Of a DNA stretch of 64,000 nucleotides, positions 7,503 through 15,545 are shown piece after piece. How positions within the stretch are numbered: the stretch's first letter is position 1; the number at the start of each line of letters is the position of its first letter. Under the pieces are notes generated by a model. The model was not told the DNA's origin, ran no database searches, and saw only the letters and a list, made by a program, of their open reading frames with translations. The position numbers and the translations under genes were made by a program. The stretch is from Prevotella sp. ne3005 (lineage in GTDB: Bacteria > Bacteroidota > Bacteroidia > Bacteroidales > Bacteroidaceae): the NCBI RefSeq assembly GCF_900110085.1, contig NZ_FOCK01000013.1, forward strand, positions 1 to 64,000, given 5' to 3'.

Positions 7503-7538
7503 CTTCCTGACATTTGTCTGACAATTGTCTGACAAACG
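7503..7538 (-). promoter_or_regulatory. Operator with three 11-bp direct repeats (TTGTCAGACAA)
   Basis: The reverse strand has TTTGTCAGACAA, TTGTCAGACAA and ATGTCAGGAAG in series, each repeat 11 bp from the next, ending just above the -33 box. Direct repeats with one-turn spacing and a TGTCA core are what OmpR/PhoB-type winged helices bind. The gene immediately upstream encodes a protein with such a domain. The same motif stands before the relic promoter at 1161-1192. Confidence 0.7.
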
Positions 7539-7543
7539 GCTAA

Positions 7544-8203
7544 CTACCTCATAGTCAGCCCGTAGGATTTACCCCTGTCTGATTCGATTTTGAGGTCGGA
7601 ATGTTCTTCTATGATGGGCTTCAGTCGCCGGATAAGCGTATAGAGCGTCTCGCTGGCATCCTCTTTCTTGGGCCAGAGGGCATCGCATATCTCCGCCTTC
7701 GACAGTTTGTGCGAGGGCGACTTCCACAGCATCTCCATCAATTGCTGCTGCATGGGGGTAAGTTTTATGATGCAGCCTTTCGCATCCACGAAATTCCCTT
7801 CCTGCAATGCCAACCCGCCATACAATCCCAAAGTCATTCCGCGCAGATATATACAGAAGAGTCCCCATAGCAATGCCATCGACCACAGCACCATCGCTGG
7901 CCGTTGGTCTGACAGCGACAGGATGGTTGCCGTTGACACCTGCGGACGTGGGCGGAACTCCCTTCTGGTATCTACCGCCAACACAGCCCTACCTCTCAAT
8001 GCCTCCATCTGCAGGTGCTTGTTGAACACCTGTATCGTGTCAGCACTTATCACGTCTGACTGCTGTTCGTCCAAAGCCTTGGCCAGTGCCTGGTTCATAT
8101 CCTCAGTCACCAACTCCTCCGTAGCCTTATAGCTTGTCAGGCTCACCATGCTCGAAGCTATTATCAGTGCAAAGAGCACCACTACTGCATATCGTTGTTT
8201 CAT
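7544..8203 (-). CDS. Membrane-anchored winged-helix transcriptional regulator
   Basis: A 219-residue protein with two hydrophobic segments (about residues 5-23 and 103-127) flanking a presumably periplasmic domain of about 80 residues, followed by a C-terminal winged helix of the OmpR/PhoB type (LTPMQQQLMEMLW, KAEICDALWPKK, TLYTLIRRLKPIIE, then RGKSYGL for the wing). It resembles ToxR/CadC regulators in using a membrane-bound DNA-binding domain, but the order is membrane first and DNA-binding domain last. Start at MKQRYAVV (ATG 8201-8203), as a -7 box lies 30 bp above. The operator at 7503 sits just after its stop codon. Confidence 0.82.
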   Translation of the reverse strand: MKQRYAVVVLFALIIASSMVSLTSYKATEELVTEDMNQALAKALDEQQSDVISADTIQVFNKHLQMEALRGRAVLAVDTRREFRPRPQVSTATILSLSDQRPAMVLWSMALLWGLFCIYLRGMTLGLYGGLALQEGNFVDAKGCIIKLTPMQQQLMEMLWKSPSHKLSKAEICDALWPKKEDASETLYTLIRRLKPIIEEHSDLKIESDRGKSYGLTMR

Positions 8204-8232
8204 CGCAGAGAATAATTGTTTGATATCGGTCG

Positions 8233-8240
8233 CAAAGTTA
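8233..8240 (-). promoter_or_regulatory. -7 box TAACTTTG for the membrane regulator
   Basis: TAACTTTG on the reverse strand, 30 bp before the ATG at 8203; it lies inside the longer open frame and supports the later start. Confidence 0.55.
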
Positions 8241-8333
8241 CACATTTTCCTGTAAACTTGTCGCGATTACATGGGGAAAAATACAAAAAAAGTGTTATTG
8301 CGACCATAGAGGCAGGCGGAGATGTCAGTATTG

Positions 8334-9794
8334 TTATTTCAGAGAAACATTGCGGATGACAAAGGCGCCATCGCCGTCACCCTCTTTGAAGTCGAAGTTC
8401 TCAGGAAGAGCGTCGAATGGTTCAAAGGTAAGCGTGAAGTCAGAATAGCATAATCCACTCAGGAGGTATTCCGTTGAAGCTGTTGCTTTCACGGTGGGAT
8501 AGTTGTTTTCGTCAAGCTTGATGCCGTCTGCAGCCGTCAGTTTATACTTCTTGCCATTGGCCTCAAGATAGGAATCCTTGGCGATGCGGAACCAGTAGTC
8601 TTTATGGCCATAATAACGGAAACTGATGGTGGTGCCGTTGGCTGTAGCATTAATTTGGCGGACGCTGAACTGGTAATTGGCACTGTTGTCTTGCTTGATC
8701 TCGAGTCCGTTTACGACGTCAGCTATTCCTATAAACCATCCCGGATTATAACCCATATCTTTCCAGACGATGCGCCTATCAGGCGAGATCAGAACGTAAT
8801 AAGGTATGGCTCCCATATCGCAGTATATGCTGTTGACGCTGCTTCCCCTCATGCCATCGCTCCAGTTCTTCCAAACAATATTTTTGCTAAAGCCGTTATT
8901 TTTCCAGGTAGAAACATCATCTTCATTAATACCAATGATCTCAAGCTTTCCTTTCACCCTCTCATAGACCTCTCTCATCTCTGGTTCTGACATTCGGCAC
9001 GGGCCACAACCGATGGCCCAGAAGTCGAGCAATACGTATTTACCATCGGCGAAGGCGTCAAACAACCGGTGTTTGTTGCCCTGCATATCGAAAAGCTCTG
9101 CATCAACAGCCTTATCGCCCAACTGCAGGACTTTTGGGGGATAAATATAGGTGTGTATCTCTGCCAGTTGGGCTTCAAACCCTTTCGGCGCACGAGCAGC
9201 AAAAGTCTTCTCAAGATTCTTCAATTGCTCCATGTATGGAAAGTCTTTCATGTTTTTCGGCATCCTGGCTATGTTACTTAGTTTGCTGATTGAGGCAACA
9301 TCCACAGGTAATGAGGAAAGAATGTCAAGCTCTTGCTTCATCAACACCAAGTTGATAGAGTCGAACTTTGCCCTATCTCGATTCTGTTCTATTCGGATTA
9401 AATCTACGATGGTTTCACGACAATAGTCTCTTATGCGGTTTAATGTCTGCTGTTCAGGAATCGGACTATCTACTTTCCATAGTGGAAAGAGGCAATCTGT
9501 GCCCGATACTTTCACCGTCACTCCAGGCTTCAGCATCAGGTTCAAAGTAAAATTGGGGCAACCTTCGCCAATACAAGACATACCGCCCACAGAGAGTTCT
9601 TCTACTGGAACAGTCAGGCTGAAATGTCCAGCCCTAACGCTGTCTACAATTTCCCATGAAGTGCCAGCACCACCAATAACCAATGTGCCTTCTTTGAGTG
9701 CGGGTGAATAACCAGTGATAGTTGCTGTCTTTGTCTGTGCCAGCCCCATCAATGCGACGAGGGCGAGCATCGTTGTAATAATAGTCTTCTTCAT
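8334..9794 (-). CDS. TlpA-like thioredoxin with N-terminal DUF4369-type domain
   Basis: A 486-residue exported protein with signal peptide MKKTIITTMLALVALMGLAQ. Residues about 22-110 look like the DUF4369 beta-domain found before TlpA-like thioredoxins in Bacteroidota (ATITGYSPALKEGTLVIGG, ending in a 'GVTVKVSG' strand). A helical middle region follows, then the thioredoxin domain with active site GCGPC (Cys263, Cys266), and an unusual extra C-terminal domain from about 375 to the end. The cis-proline position reads AIPYYVLI. It is likely a periplasmic disulfide reductase. No convincing -7 box was found in the 113 bp before it. Confidence 0.87.
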   Translation of the reverse strand: MKKTIITTMLALVALMGLAQTKTATITGYSPALKEGTLVIGGAGTSWEIVDSVRAGHFSLTVPVEELSVGGMSCIGEGCPNFTLNLMLKPGVTVKVSGTDCLFPLWKVDSPIPEQQTLNRIRDYCRETIVDLIRIEQNRDRAKFDSINLVLMKQELDILSSLPVDVASISKLSNIARMPKNMKDFPYMEQLKNLEKTFAARAPKGFEAQLAEIHTYIYPPKVLQLGDKAVDAELFDMQGNKHRLFDAFADGKYVLLDFWAIGCGPCRMSEPEMREVYERVKGKLEIIGINEDDVSTWKNNGFSKNIVWKNWSDGMRGSSVNSIYCDMGAIPYYVLISPDRRIVWKDMGYNPGWFIGIADVVNGLEIKQDNSANYQFSVRQINATANGTTISFRYYGHKDYWFRIAKDSYLEANGKKYKLTAADGIKLDENNYPTVKATASTEYLLSGLCYSDFTLTFEPFDALPENFDFKEGDGDGAFVIRNVSLK

Positions 9795-9833
9795 ATTTTG
9801 TTGTATTTTAGTTAATTGAATTCTTCTTTAGAT

Positions 9834-9860
9834 CAGCACCCGTCATCACGACGGATGCTG
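9834..9860. repeat. Inverted repeat in the 9795-9907 spacer
   Basis: CAGCACCCGTC and GACGGATGCTG pair over 11 bp (one G-T pair) around the 5-nt loop ATCAC. There is no T-run, so it is more likely an operator or leader hairpin of the gene at 8334 than a terminator. Confidence 0.55.
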
Positions 9861-9887
9861 AAGACATGTGGAATTTTAAAATTATAA

Positions 9888-9909
9888 AGCAATAATTCTA
9901 TTTATTGCT
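9888..9909 (-). terminator. Hairpin terminator overlapping the stop of the gene at 9908
   Basis: AGCAATAA (9888-9895) and TTATTGCT (9902-9909) form an 8-bp stem; on the reverse strand it is followed by TTATAATTTT. It begins in the stop codon of the exported protein gene. Confidence 0.5.
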
Positions 9910-11059
9910 ATTTCACAATGATTCTTGGATGATAACCGAACAATTTCTGGTTATCGCGAAGTTGTTGGATGCTTAAGTTGGGGATGACTTTGCCAGACCA
10001 GTTGGCGCCCCAGGCATTAAAGGGTTCTCCCTCCGGTTCGATGTATGTGATGGCAGATATACTGAGAGGCAGGGGATCGAAGACCAACACATAAGCTACA
10101 TAATCGCCAGCATTGCCCTCCATAAAGAACAGCTCGTCGAGCGGAAGGCCCTGTACTTCACGAATCTTGTACTGACGACCAGCATTGTCGAGCAGTTTGA
10201 TGTCATGACCGAAACTCCAATACTCTGTAGTCCAGTTTTGTTCGTAGCCAATGGCAAGATAGGTGGCCTCGGGTGTGCGCCATAGAGCCATCGTCTCATT
10301 GTCCAGAGGTTTGATCAGATGAGCTTCCCTCATCACCTTCCAGGTGTTCCAGTTCTGCATATCATAGGGTTTGTCTTCGCTCATGTGTTCTTTATGCACT
10401 ATGGGCTTATGGAACTGCGGAATGGTATCGTAGGCCAGTGGTTCGGATGTACCATCGGACTCATGGCGGATGGTGATAGGAGCACCGGGACTACCCATCA
10501 TTCCCCAGTTGGGAAGACCGTAGATCCTTACCTCTTTCGTCGTTTCTGCCAAAGGTGCGAAGAATACTTTCAGATCTACCACATCGCCCGTTTTCGCCTT
10601 GATGGTGAAATGCTTGCGGTAGGTGTCGGGCTCTGTACGGCGGATACGATATTGTGCGCCAGTCTCCTGATCTACGATACACGTCTCCTCAGAGGCCAGC
10701 CACATGTCGGCCACTTCATCGGCAGGCATAGTAAAGTAGCAATGCAGCACGGTCTCATTATTCTCACTCGTCAGTCGCCAACTCATAGGAACATATGATT
10801 CGTCGTATGGCAAGTTTGGCAGCTCGGGGAAGATTTTCAGGATATCCTTCTCCGTGGCGACATTCTCTACTTCGCAATAGTCCTTGATCCACGCCATATT
10901 CGTCGCATACCATTTGGCTGTGGTCTTTTTCGTCTTCGGATCCTTTTTTACTTGAGGACAAGAGAAGAATATGCCCATTCTCTTGGCGTATTCATGAGTT
11001 TGTGCCTGCGAGGTGAGACCTGTCACCACCAGAAGGCCTATTAAAATGATTCTTTTCAT
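9908..11059 (-). CDS. Exported hypothetical protein in the sigma-factor operon
   Basis: A 383-residue protein with signal peptide MKRIILIGLLVVTGLTSQAQ. The rest is rich in beta-strand patterns and aromatic residues (for example WSFGHDIKLLDNAGRQYKIR and DYVAYVLVFDPLPLS), arranged as what look like two similar halves, each carrying an 'RQYKIR/AQYRIRR' strand. No known family is recognised. It lies 12 bp after the anti-sigma-like gene and closes the operon, so it is likely the output or the signal partner of the ECF system. Confidence 0.75.
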   Translation of the reverse strand: MKRIILIGLLVVTGLTSQAQTHEYAKRMGIFFSCPQVKKDPKTKKTTAKWYATNMAWIKDYCEVENVATEKDILKIFPELPNLPYDESYVPMSWRLTSENNETVLHCYFTMPADEVADMWLASEETCIVDQETGAQYRIRRTEPDTYRKHFTIKAKTGDVVDLKVFFAPLAETTKEVRIYGLPNWGMMGSPGAPITIRHESDGTSEPLAYDTIPQFHKPIVHKEHMSEDKPYDMQNWNTWKVMREAHLIKPLDNETMALWRTPEATYLAIGYEQNWTTEYWSFGHDIKLLDNAGRQYKIREVQGLPLDELFFMEGNAGDYVAYVLVFDPLPLSISAITYIEPEGEPFNAWGANWSGKVIPNLSIQQLRDNQKLFGYHPRIIVK

Positions 11060-11071
11060 ACGGCTTCGTTT

Positions 11072-11935
11072 TTAAAAGTTTGATGTACTATAGTTAGTAT
11101 GCATCAGCTGTTCGCGATAATTCTGATAACAGACTGAAGAGACGTCCGCTTCTATCGGAGAGTGGGAACTGAAGAGCAGGATACGATCGCCTATGATGCG
11201 CTCTGCTATCCAGAGGTATTTCTCGTTCTTGCGCAGATCCTTCAGGGTGAAGAAGAACTGCTGGTGGGAGAAGTTCAACAGGTAGCCGGGCGTCTTACTG
11301 TCGTACCAGCAGGCGGCCTGCAGCAATCGACCGAAGAGGTTGAGTTCCTCCTTGTCCTCAAAGACGTAGGCCATGCTGACGGCCGTGCTGTCGCTACTGC
11401 CTATAGAGCACATTAGCGGCACTGCCTTCACCTTATTATAATCGGCTATCTTGGTAATGAATTCAACCATGCGGCTAGGAGCCTGATAAGTGGAATCTTC
11501 CTCTGGGCTGTAAACAGCATAATGAAGGTTGGGGTCTGTATGCAGACTAACGGCAACGGTATCCACTGGGGTTTTAGGAGTGACCTTAACGGGCTTGGGG
11601 GTAGGACTTGTGGTTGTGCAAACTGCCTGGGCGGATTTTACAGTCTGTTTGGATGGAGTGCCCGTACTGTCAGTCCTGACAGGTTGCACGGTCTGGACGA
11701 TGAGCGAACCGGCTTCTGTCTGCTTGTTGAAGGGGACTAATGCCACGCCAATACCTATTAACAGCAACAGTGAGGCGGCAACAGCCACCCAGCGCCAGAG
11801 AGGACGACGGCTCCGCCTGGGGACAATCTCCTGCATGATGCCGTCGCAGAAATCGGCAGGCACTTCGGGCTTTGTCCTTCGGGCTTCCCTCCGGCTTAGA
11901 GCCTCACGCAAATCCTTATCATTCAATTCATTCAT
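11072..11935 (-). CDS. Single-pass membrane protein, likely anti-sigma factor
   Basis: A 287-residue protein. About 50 cytoplasmic residues, charged and helical (MNELNDKDLREALSRREARR and PEVPADFCDGIMQEI), precede one transmembrane segment (about 50-69, WVAVAASLLLLIGIGVALV), a Thr/Pro-rich linker and a periplasmic domain that ends in a beta-rich region. The layout is that of an anti-sigma factor. Its start overlaps the end of the sigma gene by 8 bp, which is the usual sign of coupled sigma/anti-sigma expression. No zinc-anti-sigma HxxxCxxC motif is seen, so it would belong to a different class. Confidence 0.72.
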   Translation of the reverse strand: MNELNDKDLREALSRREARRTKPEVPADFCDGIMQEIVPRRSRRPLWRWVAVAASLLLLIGIGVALVPFNKQTEAGSLIVQTVQPVRTDSTGTPSKQTVKSAQAVCTTTSPTPKPVKVTPKTPVDTVAVSLHTDPNLHYAVYSPEEDSTYQAPSRMVEFITKIADYNKVKAVPLMCSIGSSDSTAVSMAYVFEDKEELNLFGRLLQAACWYDSKTPGYLLNFSHQQFFFTLKDLRKNEKYLWIAERIIGDRILLFSSHSPIEADVSSVCYQNYREQLMHTNYSTSNF

Positions 11936-12485
11936 TTTCCTTTTGTCTGATCATTTGTAAGAGTTTCTTTCTGATGCGATGGAGCCGGGTGGCCAATGCG
12001 TTGGGTTCAGCATCCATGATGTAAGAGATTTCCCGTAACGGGCGATCCTCGTAATAATAGAGATGTAACAGCATCCGTTCGTCGGGCGGCAGGTCGTCAA
12101 TGACCTCTTCCATCAGTATGATACGCTCCTCGCGCCCCGTTGACAGTTCCTCGTCATCTTCCAAAGCAGGAATGTCGGCGATGTCGACATAGTGAGGCTG
12201 TTGGTGCTTCAGACGGTTCAGTGACTCGTGGTAAGCGATACGACAGACCCATGTGCAGAACGACGAATGGAATCCGAATGAAGCCAGTGAGCGGAAAGCT
12301 TTCACGAAGGCATCTTGTGCTACCTCTCTGGCATCCTCGGCATTAGGCAGCATCCGCGATGTGAAGTCGAGCACGTGTTGTGAATAGGTATTCACAAACC
12401 AGGCATACTCCTCAGGCTTACCGTCGAGTATTTGCCCGATACGCTGACGTTCGCTTTGCACGTCTATGCTGATGATCTCTGTCAT
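11928..12485 (-). CDS. ECF-type RNA polymerase sigma factor
   Basis: A 185-residue sigma-70 family protein with region 2 (YSQHVLDFTSRMLPNAEDAR then EVAQDAFVKAFRSLASF, about 34-70) and region 4 (LPPDERMLLHLYYYEDRPLR then EISYIMDAEPNALATRLHRI, about 130-175). It lacks region 3, as expected for the ECF group. It heads an operon with the anti-sigma-like gene (8-bp overlap) and an exported protein. A candidate self-recognised promoter lies immediately upstream at 12492-12522. The target regulon cannot be read from this window. Confidence 0.9.
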   Translation of the reverse strand: MTEIISIDVQSERQRIGQILDGKPEEYAWFVNTYSQHVLDFTSRMLPNAEDAREVAQDAFVKAFRSLASFGFHSSFCTWVCRIAYHESLNRLKHQQPHYVDIADIPALEDDEELSTGREERIILMEEVIDDLPPDERMLLHLYYYEDRPLREISYIMDAEPNALATRLHRIRKKLLQMIRQKENE

Positions 12486-12491
12486 TCTACC

Positions 12492-12522
12492 TAATAGACA
12501 AGAGAAAAATCAAATGATTACA
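12492..12522 (-). promoter_or_regulatory. Candidate ECF promoter (TGTAATC ... GTCTATTA) for the sigma operon
   Basis: The reverse strand reads TGTAATC (12516-12522), then about 16 bp, then GTCTATTA (12492-12499). This resembles the TGTAAC / CGTC arrangement recognised by ECF sigma factors and differs from the TAnnTTTG class. The predicted start of transcription falls next to the ATG at 12485, giving an almost leaderless mRNA. Autoregulation is inference. Confidence 0.45.
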
Positions 12523-12551
12523 GGTTTATGTGTTAAATTATGTTTTTGATG

Positions 12552-15092
12552 TTATTTTGTCCTGATGGTGGTAATCGTCAGTACACCCGCGGAGAGGGCG
12601 GGAACGGAGAGCACAACATCGCCTCCGTCGGTCTTGGGGGCGGCTTTCTGAAGGGCGACAGCTTGTTTGTTCTCCATACTGTTGGCCACGGTGAGCGAAC
12701 CAGGAGCGTAATACTCGAAGGCTGCATCCAAGACACTGGCCCAATCGCCCTTGATACGCAGGGTAGCAGGTTCGTCGGTAGGGTTCACCACCTTCACGAT
12801 CACACCCGAGCCATTCTCCTGCATGGTGGTGCTTACACTCAGGTTGCCGGTATCGCCGTTGAAGGCCAGACGATATTTCGAGAAGTGATCGTACCAGAGT
12901 TCGGTCACCTGGCAGTTGGGAGCCTTGAACAGGTCCTTGTAGTCGAAGTTGATAAAGGCATTGTTCCAGTCGGGAGCATCGGTACGGCGGATGAATAGTG
13001 CGGCAGCACCCATGGCCACCACGTCGCGGGCCTCACACATGTTGAGGAATCCTCCAGCAAAGAGACCGGTGCGCCAGTCAATACTGTTCAGGTTCCACTC
13101 TGAGATGAACAGCTTAATATTGGGATTGGGGCCTTCGGCAATCATCTTGGCATAGTTGTCGTACTGCTGAGCGAGACGAACGGGACCGGTGGCATAGCCG
13201 CCCTGCTGCTCATAGTGGTGCAGACTCAGGTAGTCGAAATATTGGCCGCTGCGATTGATGAACTGCTCGTCCTCGCGGAACCCGCCGCAGGCGATGATCT
13301 TGATGGAGGGATCGATCTTGCGCATCGCGGTACTGAAGTCGCGTACGCACTTCTCATAACGGTCGATACCCATCTCCCACATCTCATTGTCGATCTCCCA
13401 ATATTTCACGTTGTAGGGCTCGGGATGGCCGTTGGCGGCACGCTTCGCACCCCACTCGTCGGTGGCTGGGGCATTGCAGTAGCGCAGCCAGTTGACCGCA
13501 TCCTGAAGAATCTGGTCGTATTCTTCGGCAGGACGCTCGAACTTCACGCTCACCACGATGACAGGCTCGGAGTTGACCTCACGGCAGAAGCGGATGAACT
13601 CATCGGTGCCAAAGCAGTTCTGGTCATAATCCATCCACATCCAGTGGGCCCAGCGCTCACGGTTCTCCTGCGGGCCAATGCCCCATTTCCAGTCGTACTG
13701 CGCCACATAACCGCCGCCTGGCCAGCGCAAACAGGTGGGATGGAGTTCCTTGACGGCCTGCAGGATGTCGGGACGGAATCCGCCCAGGCTGATACCTGTC
13801 TGAGTGGTCATAGTGGCCATGTCGACCTGAACTGTACCGCCCTTGACGGCAATGGCAAAGTCGCCGTCGCAACAGGTCTGCGGTTCGAGCGTGAATGCAT
13901 ATTTCTTCCATTCATTGCCGACTTTGCCAAGCGACTGACGCGCCACATACTGGCCCTCAGCATTGCGCAGGCCGACTATCAGCTCACCTTTGCCTTTGGC
14001 ATAGATGGAGCCTACATATTTTTCACCAGAGATAATGCTTTGCGGTCCCTGGAAGATGCCAGCCTCGGTCTTGCCTGCCGTCATCTCCTGCGAATAGCGC
14101 ATGTTCACGGCATCGTCCTTAACCAAACGGTACTTGCCGCCATCGCCGAAGGCCGTCCACTGCTGTGCCACAGCCGGTATGCGGACATCGCCAGGCGTGC
14201 CCTCAAAGAGTACCTTACCGTCGGCTGATGTGACTTTGATATTGCGGTAGGTGGCCTCGGTATAGTTAACCCAGAAGGTCAGGAAGTTGCGGTCTACCTT
14301 CTCCAGACCATCAAAGTTGAGCACCTGCTGGCCATCCCAGAAGACGGTCACCCTGCTGCCACGGCTCTCTATACGCAACTTATGCCACCGCTGTTCCTCG
14401 TTGACCTGTTCTTTGGTAGCCGGGGCCGAGGCCAACGGTGAAAGCACGTTCATGCGGCGACCGGGGCGTCCACCGAAGCCTGGCATCTCACGCTCTTCCA
14501 TGGTGCAGATGGAGAAATCGGCCGTAGCGTTCTGCTGCTGAAGTTTGGCACGTGCAGCAGCCTCATTGGCAGCTTCTATCTGCGCCTGAGTCTGTGCCGG
14601 GGTGAACATGCGACTCTCATAATAAGGGTCGTGTATGCGGACGAAATAAGACGAACCGTCGGCCTTGTTACGGACAGCGAAACGGATGTCCATCAGTCCC
14701 CCACTCCATGCGCGTCGGGCCAGTTTGTAAGCACGCCAGTTGACGTCCATCGTCAGGTCGAAGTCACTAGTATCTATACTATCGATCTTGAGCGGCTGCT
14801 CATAACGGGTAGGTGAATGCAGCACCATGTCGTCGTCCATAAACCATCCGTCGAAATAGCCGTCACGCGGATGGATGCCCGGATACTGCTCGGGCTCAAA
14901 GGAGCGTTCCTGTATGAGCTCCTGCCAGACACCATTGTTGGCACTGAAGTAGATGTGTTCAAAGAGCTGTCCATAGAGCATCTCATCGATGATTCCTGAG
15001 GGCTGGCGGCTCTCAACTTTGATTTCATACTCGCTTTGACCTTTGGCAATCATCCCTGTCAACAGGAATGCCAACAATAGATACCTTTTCAT
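12552..15092 (-). CDS. GH51 alpha-L-arabinofuranosidase with inserted beta-sandwich domain
   Basis: An 846-residue exported glycosidase (signal peptide to about residue 18). The opening GIIDEMLYGQLFEHIYFSAN and the motif LRWPGGGYVAQYDWK are typical of GH51. The acid/base glutamate is in EIDNEMWEMG (Glu570) and the nucleophile in FISEWNLNS (Glu665). Between the two N-terminal segments is an insert (about 95-300) resembling a concanavalin/LamG-like domain, which makes it longer than simple GH51 enzymes of about 510-660 residues. It would release arabinose from arabinoxylan or pectin side chains in the periplasm. It is a single-gene unit with its own promoter. Confidence 0.88.
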   Translation of the reverse strand: MKRYLLLAFLLTGMIAKGQSEYEIKVESRQPSGIIDEMLYGQLFEHIYFSANNGVWQELIQERSFEPEQYPGIHPRDGYFDGWFMDDDMVLHSPTRYEQPLKIDSIDTSDFDLTMDVNWRAYKLARRAWSGGLMDIRFAVRNKADGSSYFVRIHDPYYESRMFTPAQTQAQIEAANEAAARAKLQQQNATADFSICTMEEREMPGFGGRPGRRMNVLSPLASAPATKEQVNEEQRWHKLRIESRGSRVTVFWDGQQVLNFDGLEKVDRNFLTFWVNYTEATYRNIKVTSADGKVLFEGTPGDVRIPAVAQQWTAFGDGGKYRLVKDDAVNMRYSQEMTAGKTEAGIFQGPQSIISGEKYVGSIYAKGKGELIVGLRNAEGQYVARQSLGKVGNEWKKYAFTLEPQTCCDGDFAIAVKGGTVQVDMATMTTQTGISLGGFRPDILQAVKELHPTCLRWPGGGYVAQYDWKWGIGPQENRERWAHWMWMDYDQNCFGTDEFIRFCREVNSEPVIVVSVKFERPAEEYDQILQDAVNWLRYCNAPATDEWGAKRAANGHPEPYNVKYWEIDNEMWEMGIDRYEKCVRDFSTAMRKIDPSIKIIACGGFREDEQFINRSGQYFDYLSLHHYEQQGGYATGPVRLAQQYDNYAKMIAEGPNPNIKLFISEWNLNSIDWRTGLFAGGFLNMCEARDVVAMGAAALFIRRTDAPDWNNAFINFDYKDLFKAPNCQVTELWYDHFSKYRLAFNGDTGNLSVSTTMQENGSGVIVKVVNPTDEPATLRIKGDWASVLDAAFEYYAPGSLTVANSMENKQAVALQKAAPKTDGGDVVLSVPALSAGVLTITTIRTK

Positions 15093-15124
15093 TCTTAAGA
15101 TGTTTTTAGTTTATGATGACGATG

Positions 15125-15132
15125 CAAAGGTA
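15125..15132 (-). promoter_or_regulatory. -7 box TACCTTTG for the arabinofuranosidase
   Basis: TACCTTTG followed by GCATCG on the reverse strand, 32 bp before the ATG at 15092. Confidence 0.6.
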
Positions 15133-15207
15133 CGAATTTTTTCCAAATACTCAAACGTTTACACGACTTTTTCAGGGGTTGGCGGTACAACTTATCGGAA
15201 ATGTGCG

Positions 15208-15215
15208 TACCTTTG
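15208..15215 (+). promoter_or_regulatory. -7 box TACCTTTG for the 81-residue protein gene
   Basis: TACCTTTG followed by GCACC; the ATG lies 41 bp further on at 15257. It is divergent from the arabinofuranosidase promoter, 75 bp away. Confidence 0.6.
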
Positions 15216-15256
15216 CACCATCAAACAAACAAACTACAATTAAAATATAGACAGCT

Positions 15257-15502
15257 ATGAGTAAGAAATTTGTAATCGGAGACCGTTTGAAGGATGAGTG
15301 GATCTCAGTATTGGACACTGAAAAGAAGAAGCTCGAGTTTACCAACCACTTGGCCAGCGCCAAGGAGTATCTCCTCGAAGAGGATGCGCAGGCCAACCTG
15401 CAGAAAATCCAGGAGACAGGCTACTTCTCTGACCTCCAGATCTATATGAAGGAGGACAACAAAGCCTACAAAATTGACGAGAGAGATTCCTTCCAGTCGT
15501 AA
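15257..15502 (+). CDS. Small conserved-looking hypothetical protein
   Basis: An 81-residue soluble, charged, mostly helical protein (MSKKFVIGDRLKDEWISVLD, then KKKLEFTNHLASAKEYLLEE). There is no signal peptide or membrane segment. Its own promoter with a TACCTTTG box and a strong terminator right after the stop show that it is a real gene and expressed on its own. I do not recognise a family. Charged small proteins of this type in Bacteroidota are often abundant in the cytoplasm, but no function can be given. Confidence 0.8.
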   Translation: MSKKFVIGDRLKDEWISVLDTEKKKLEFTNHLASAKEYLLEEDAQANLQKIQETGYFSDLQIYMKEDNKAYKIDERDSFQS

Positions 15503-15540
15503 AACAATAATCCCCAGCCGTTTGGCTGGGGATTATTGTT
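15503..15540. terminator. Bidirectional terminator, 17-bp perfect stem
   Basis: AACAATAATCCCCAGCC (15503-15519) pairs perfectly with GGCTGGGGATTATTGTT (15524-15540) around GTTT. It lies between convergent genes ending at 15502 and 15546 and shares its AATAATCCCC arm with the terminators at 25273 and 37771. Confidence 0.9.
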
Positions 15541-15545
15541 GCAAG

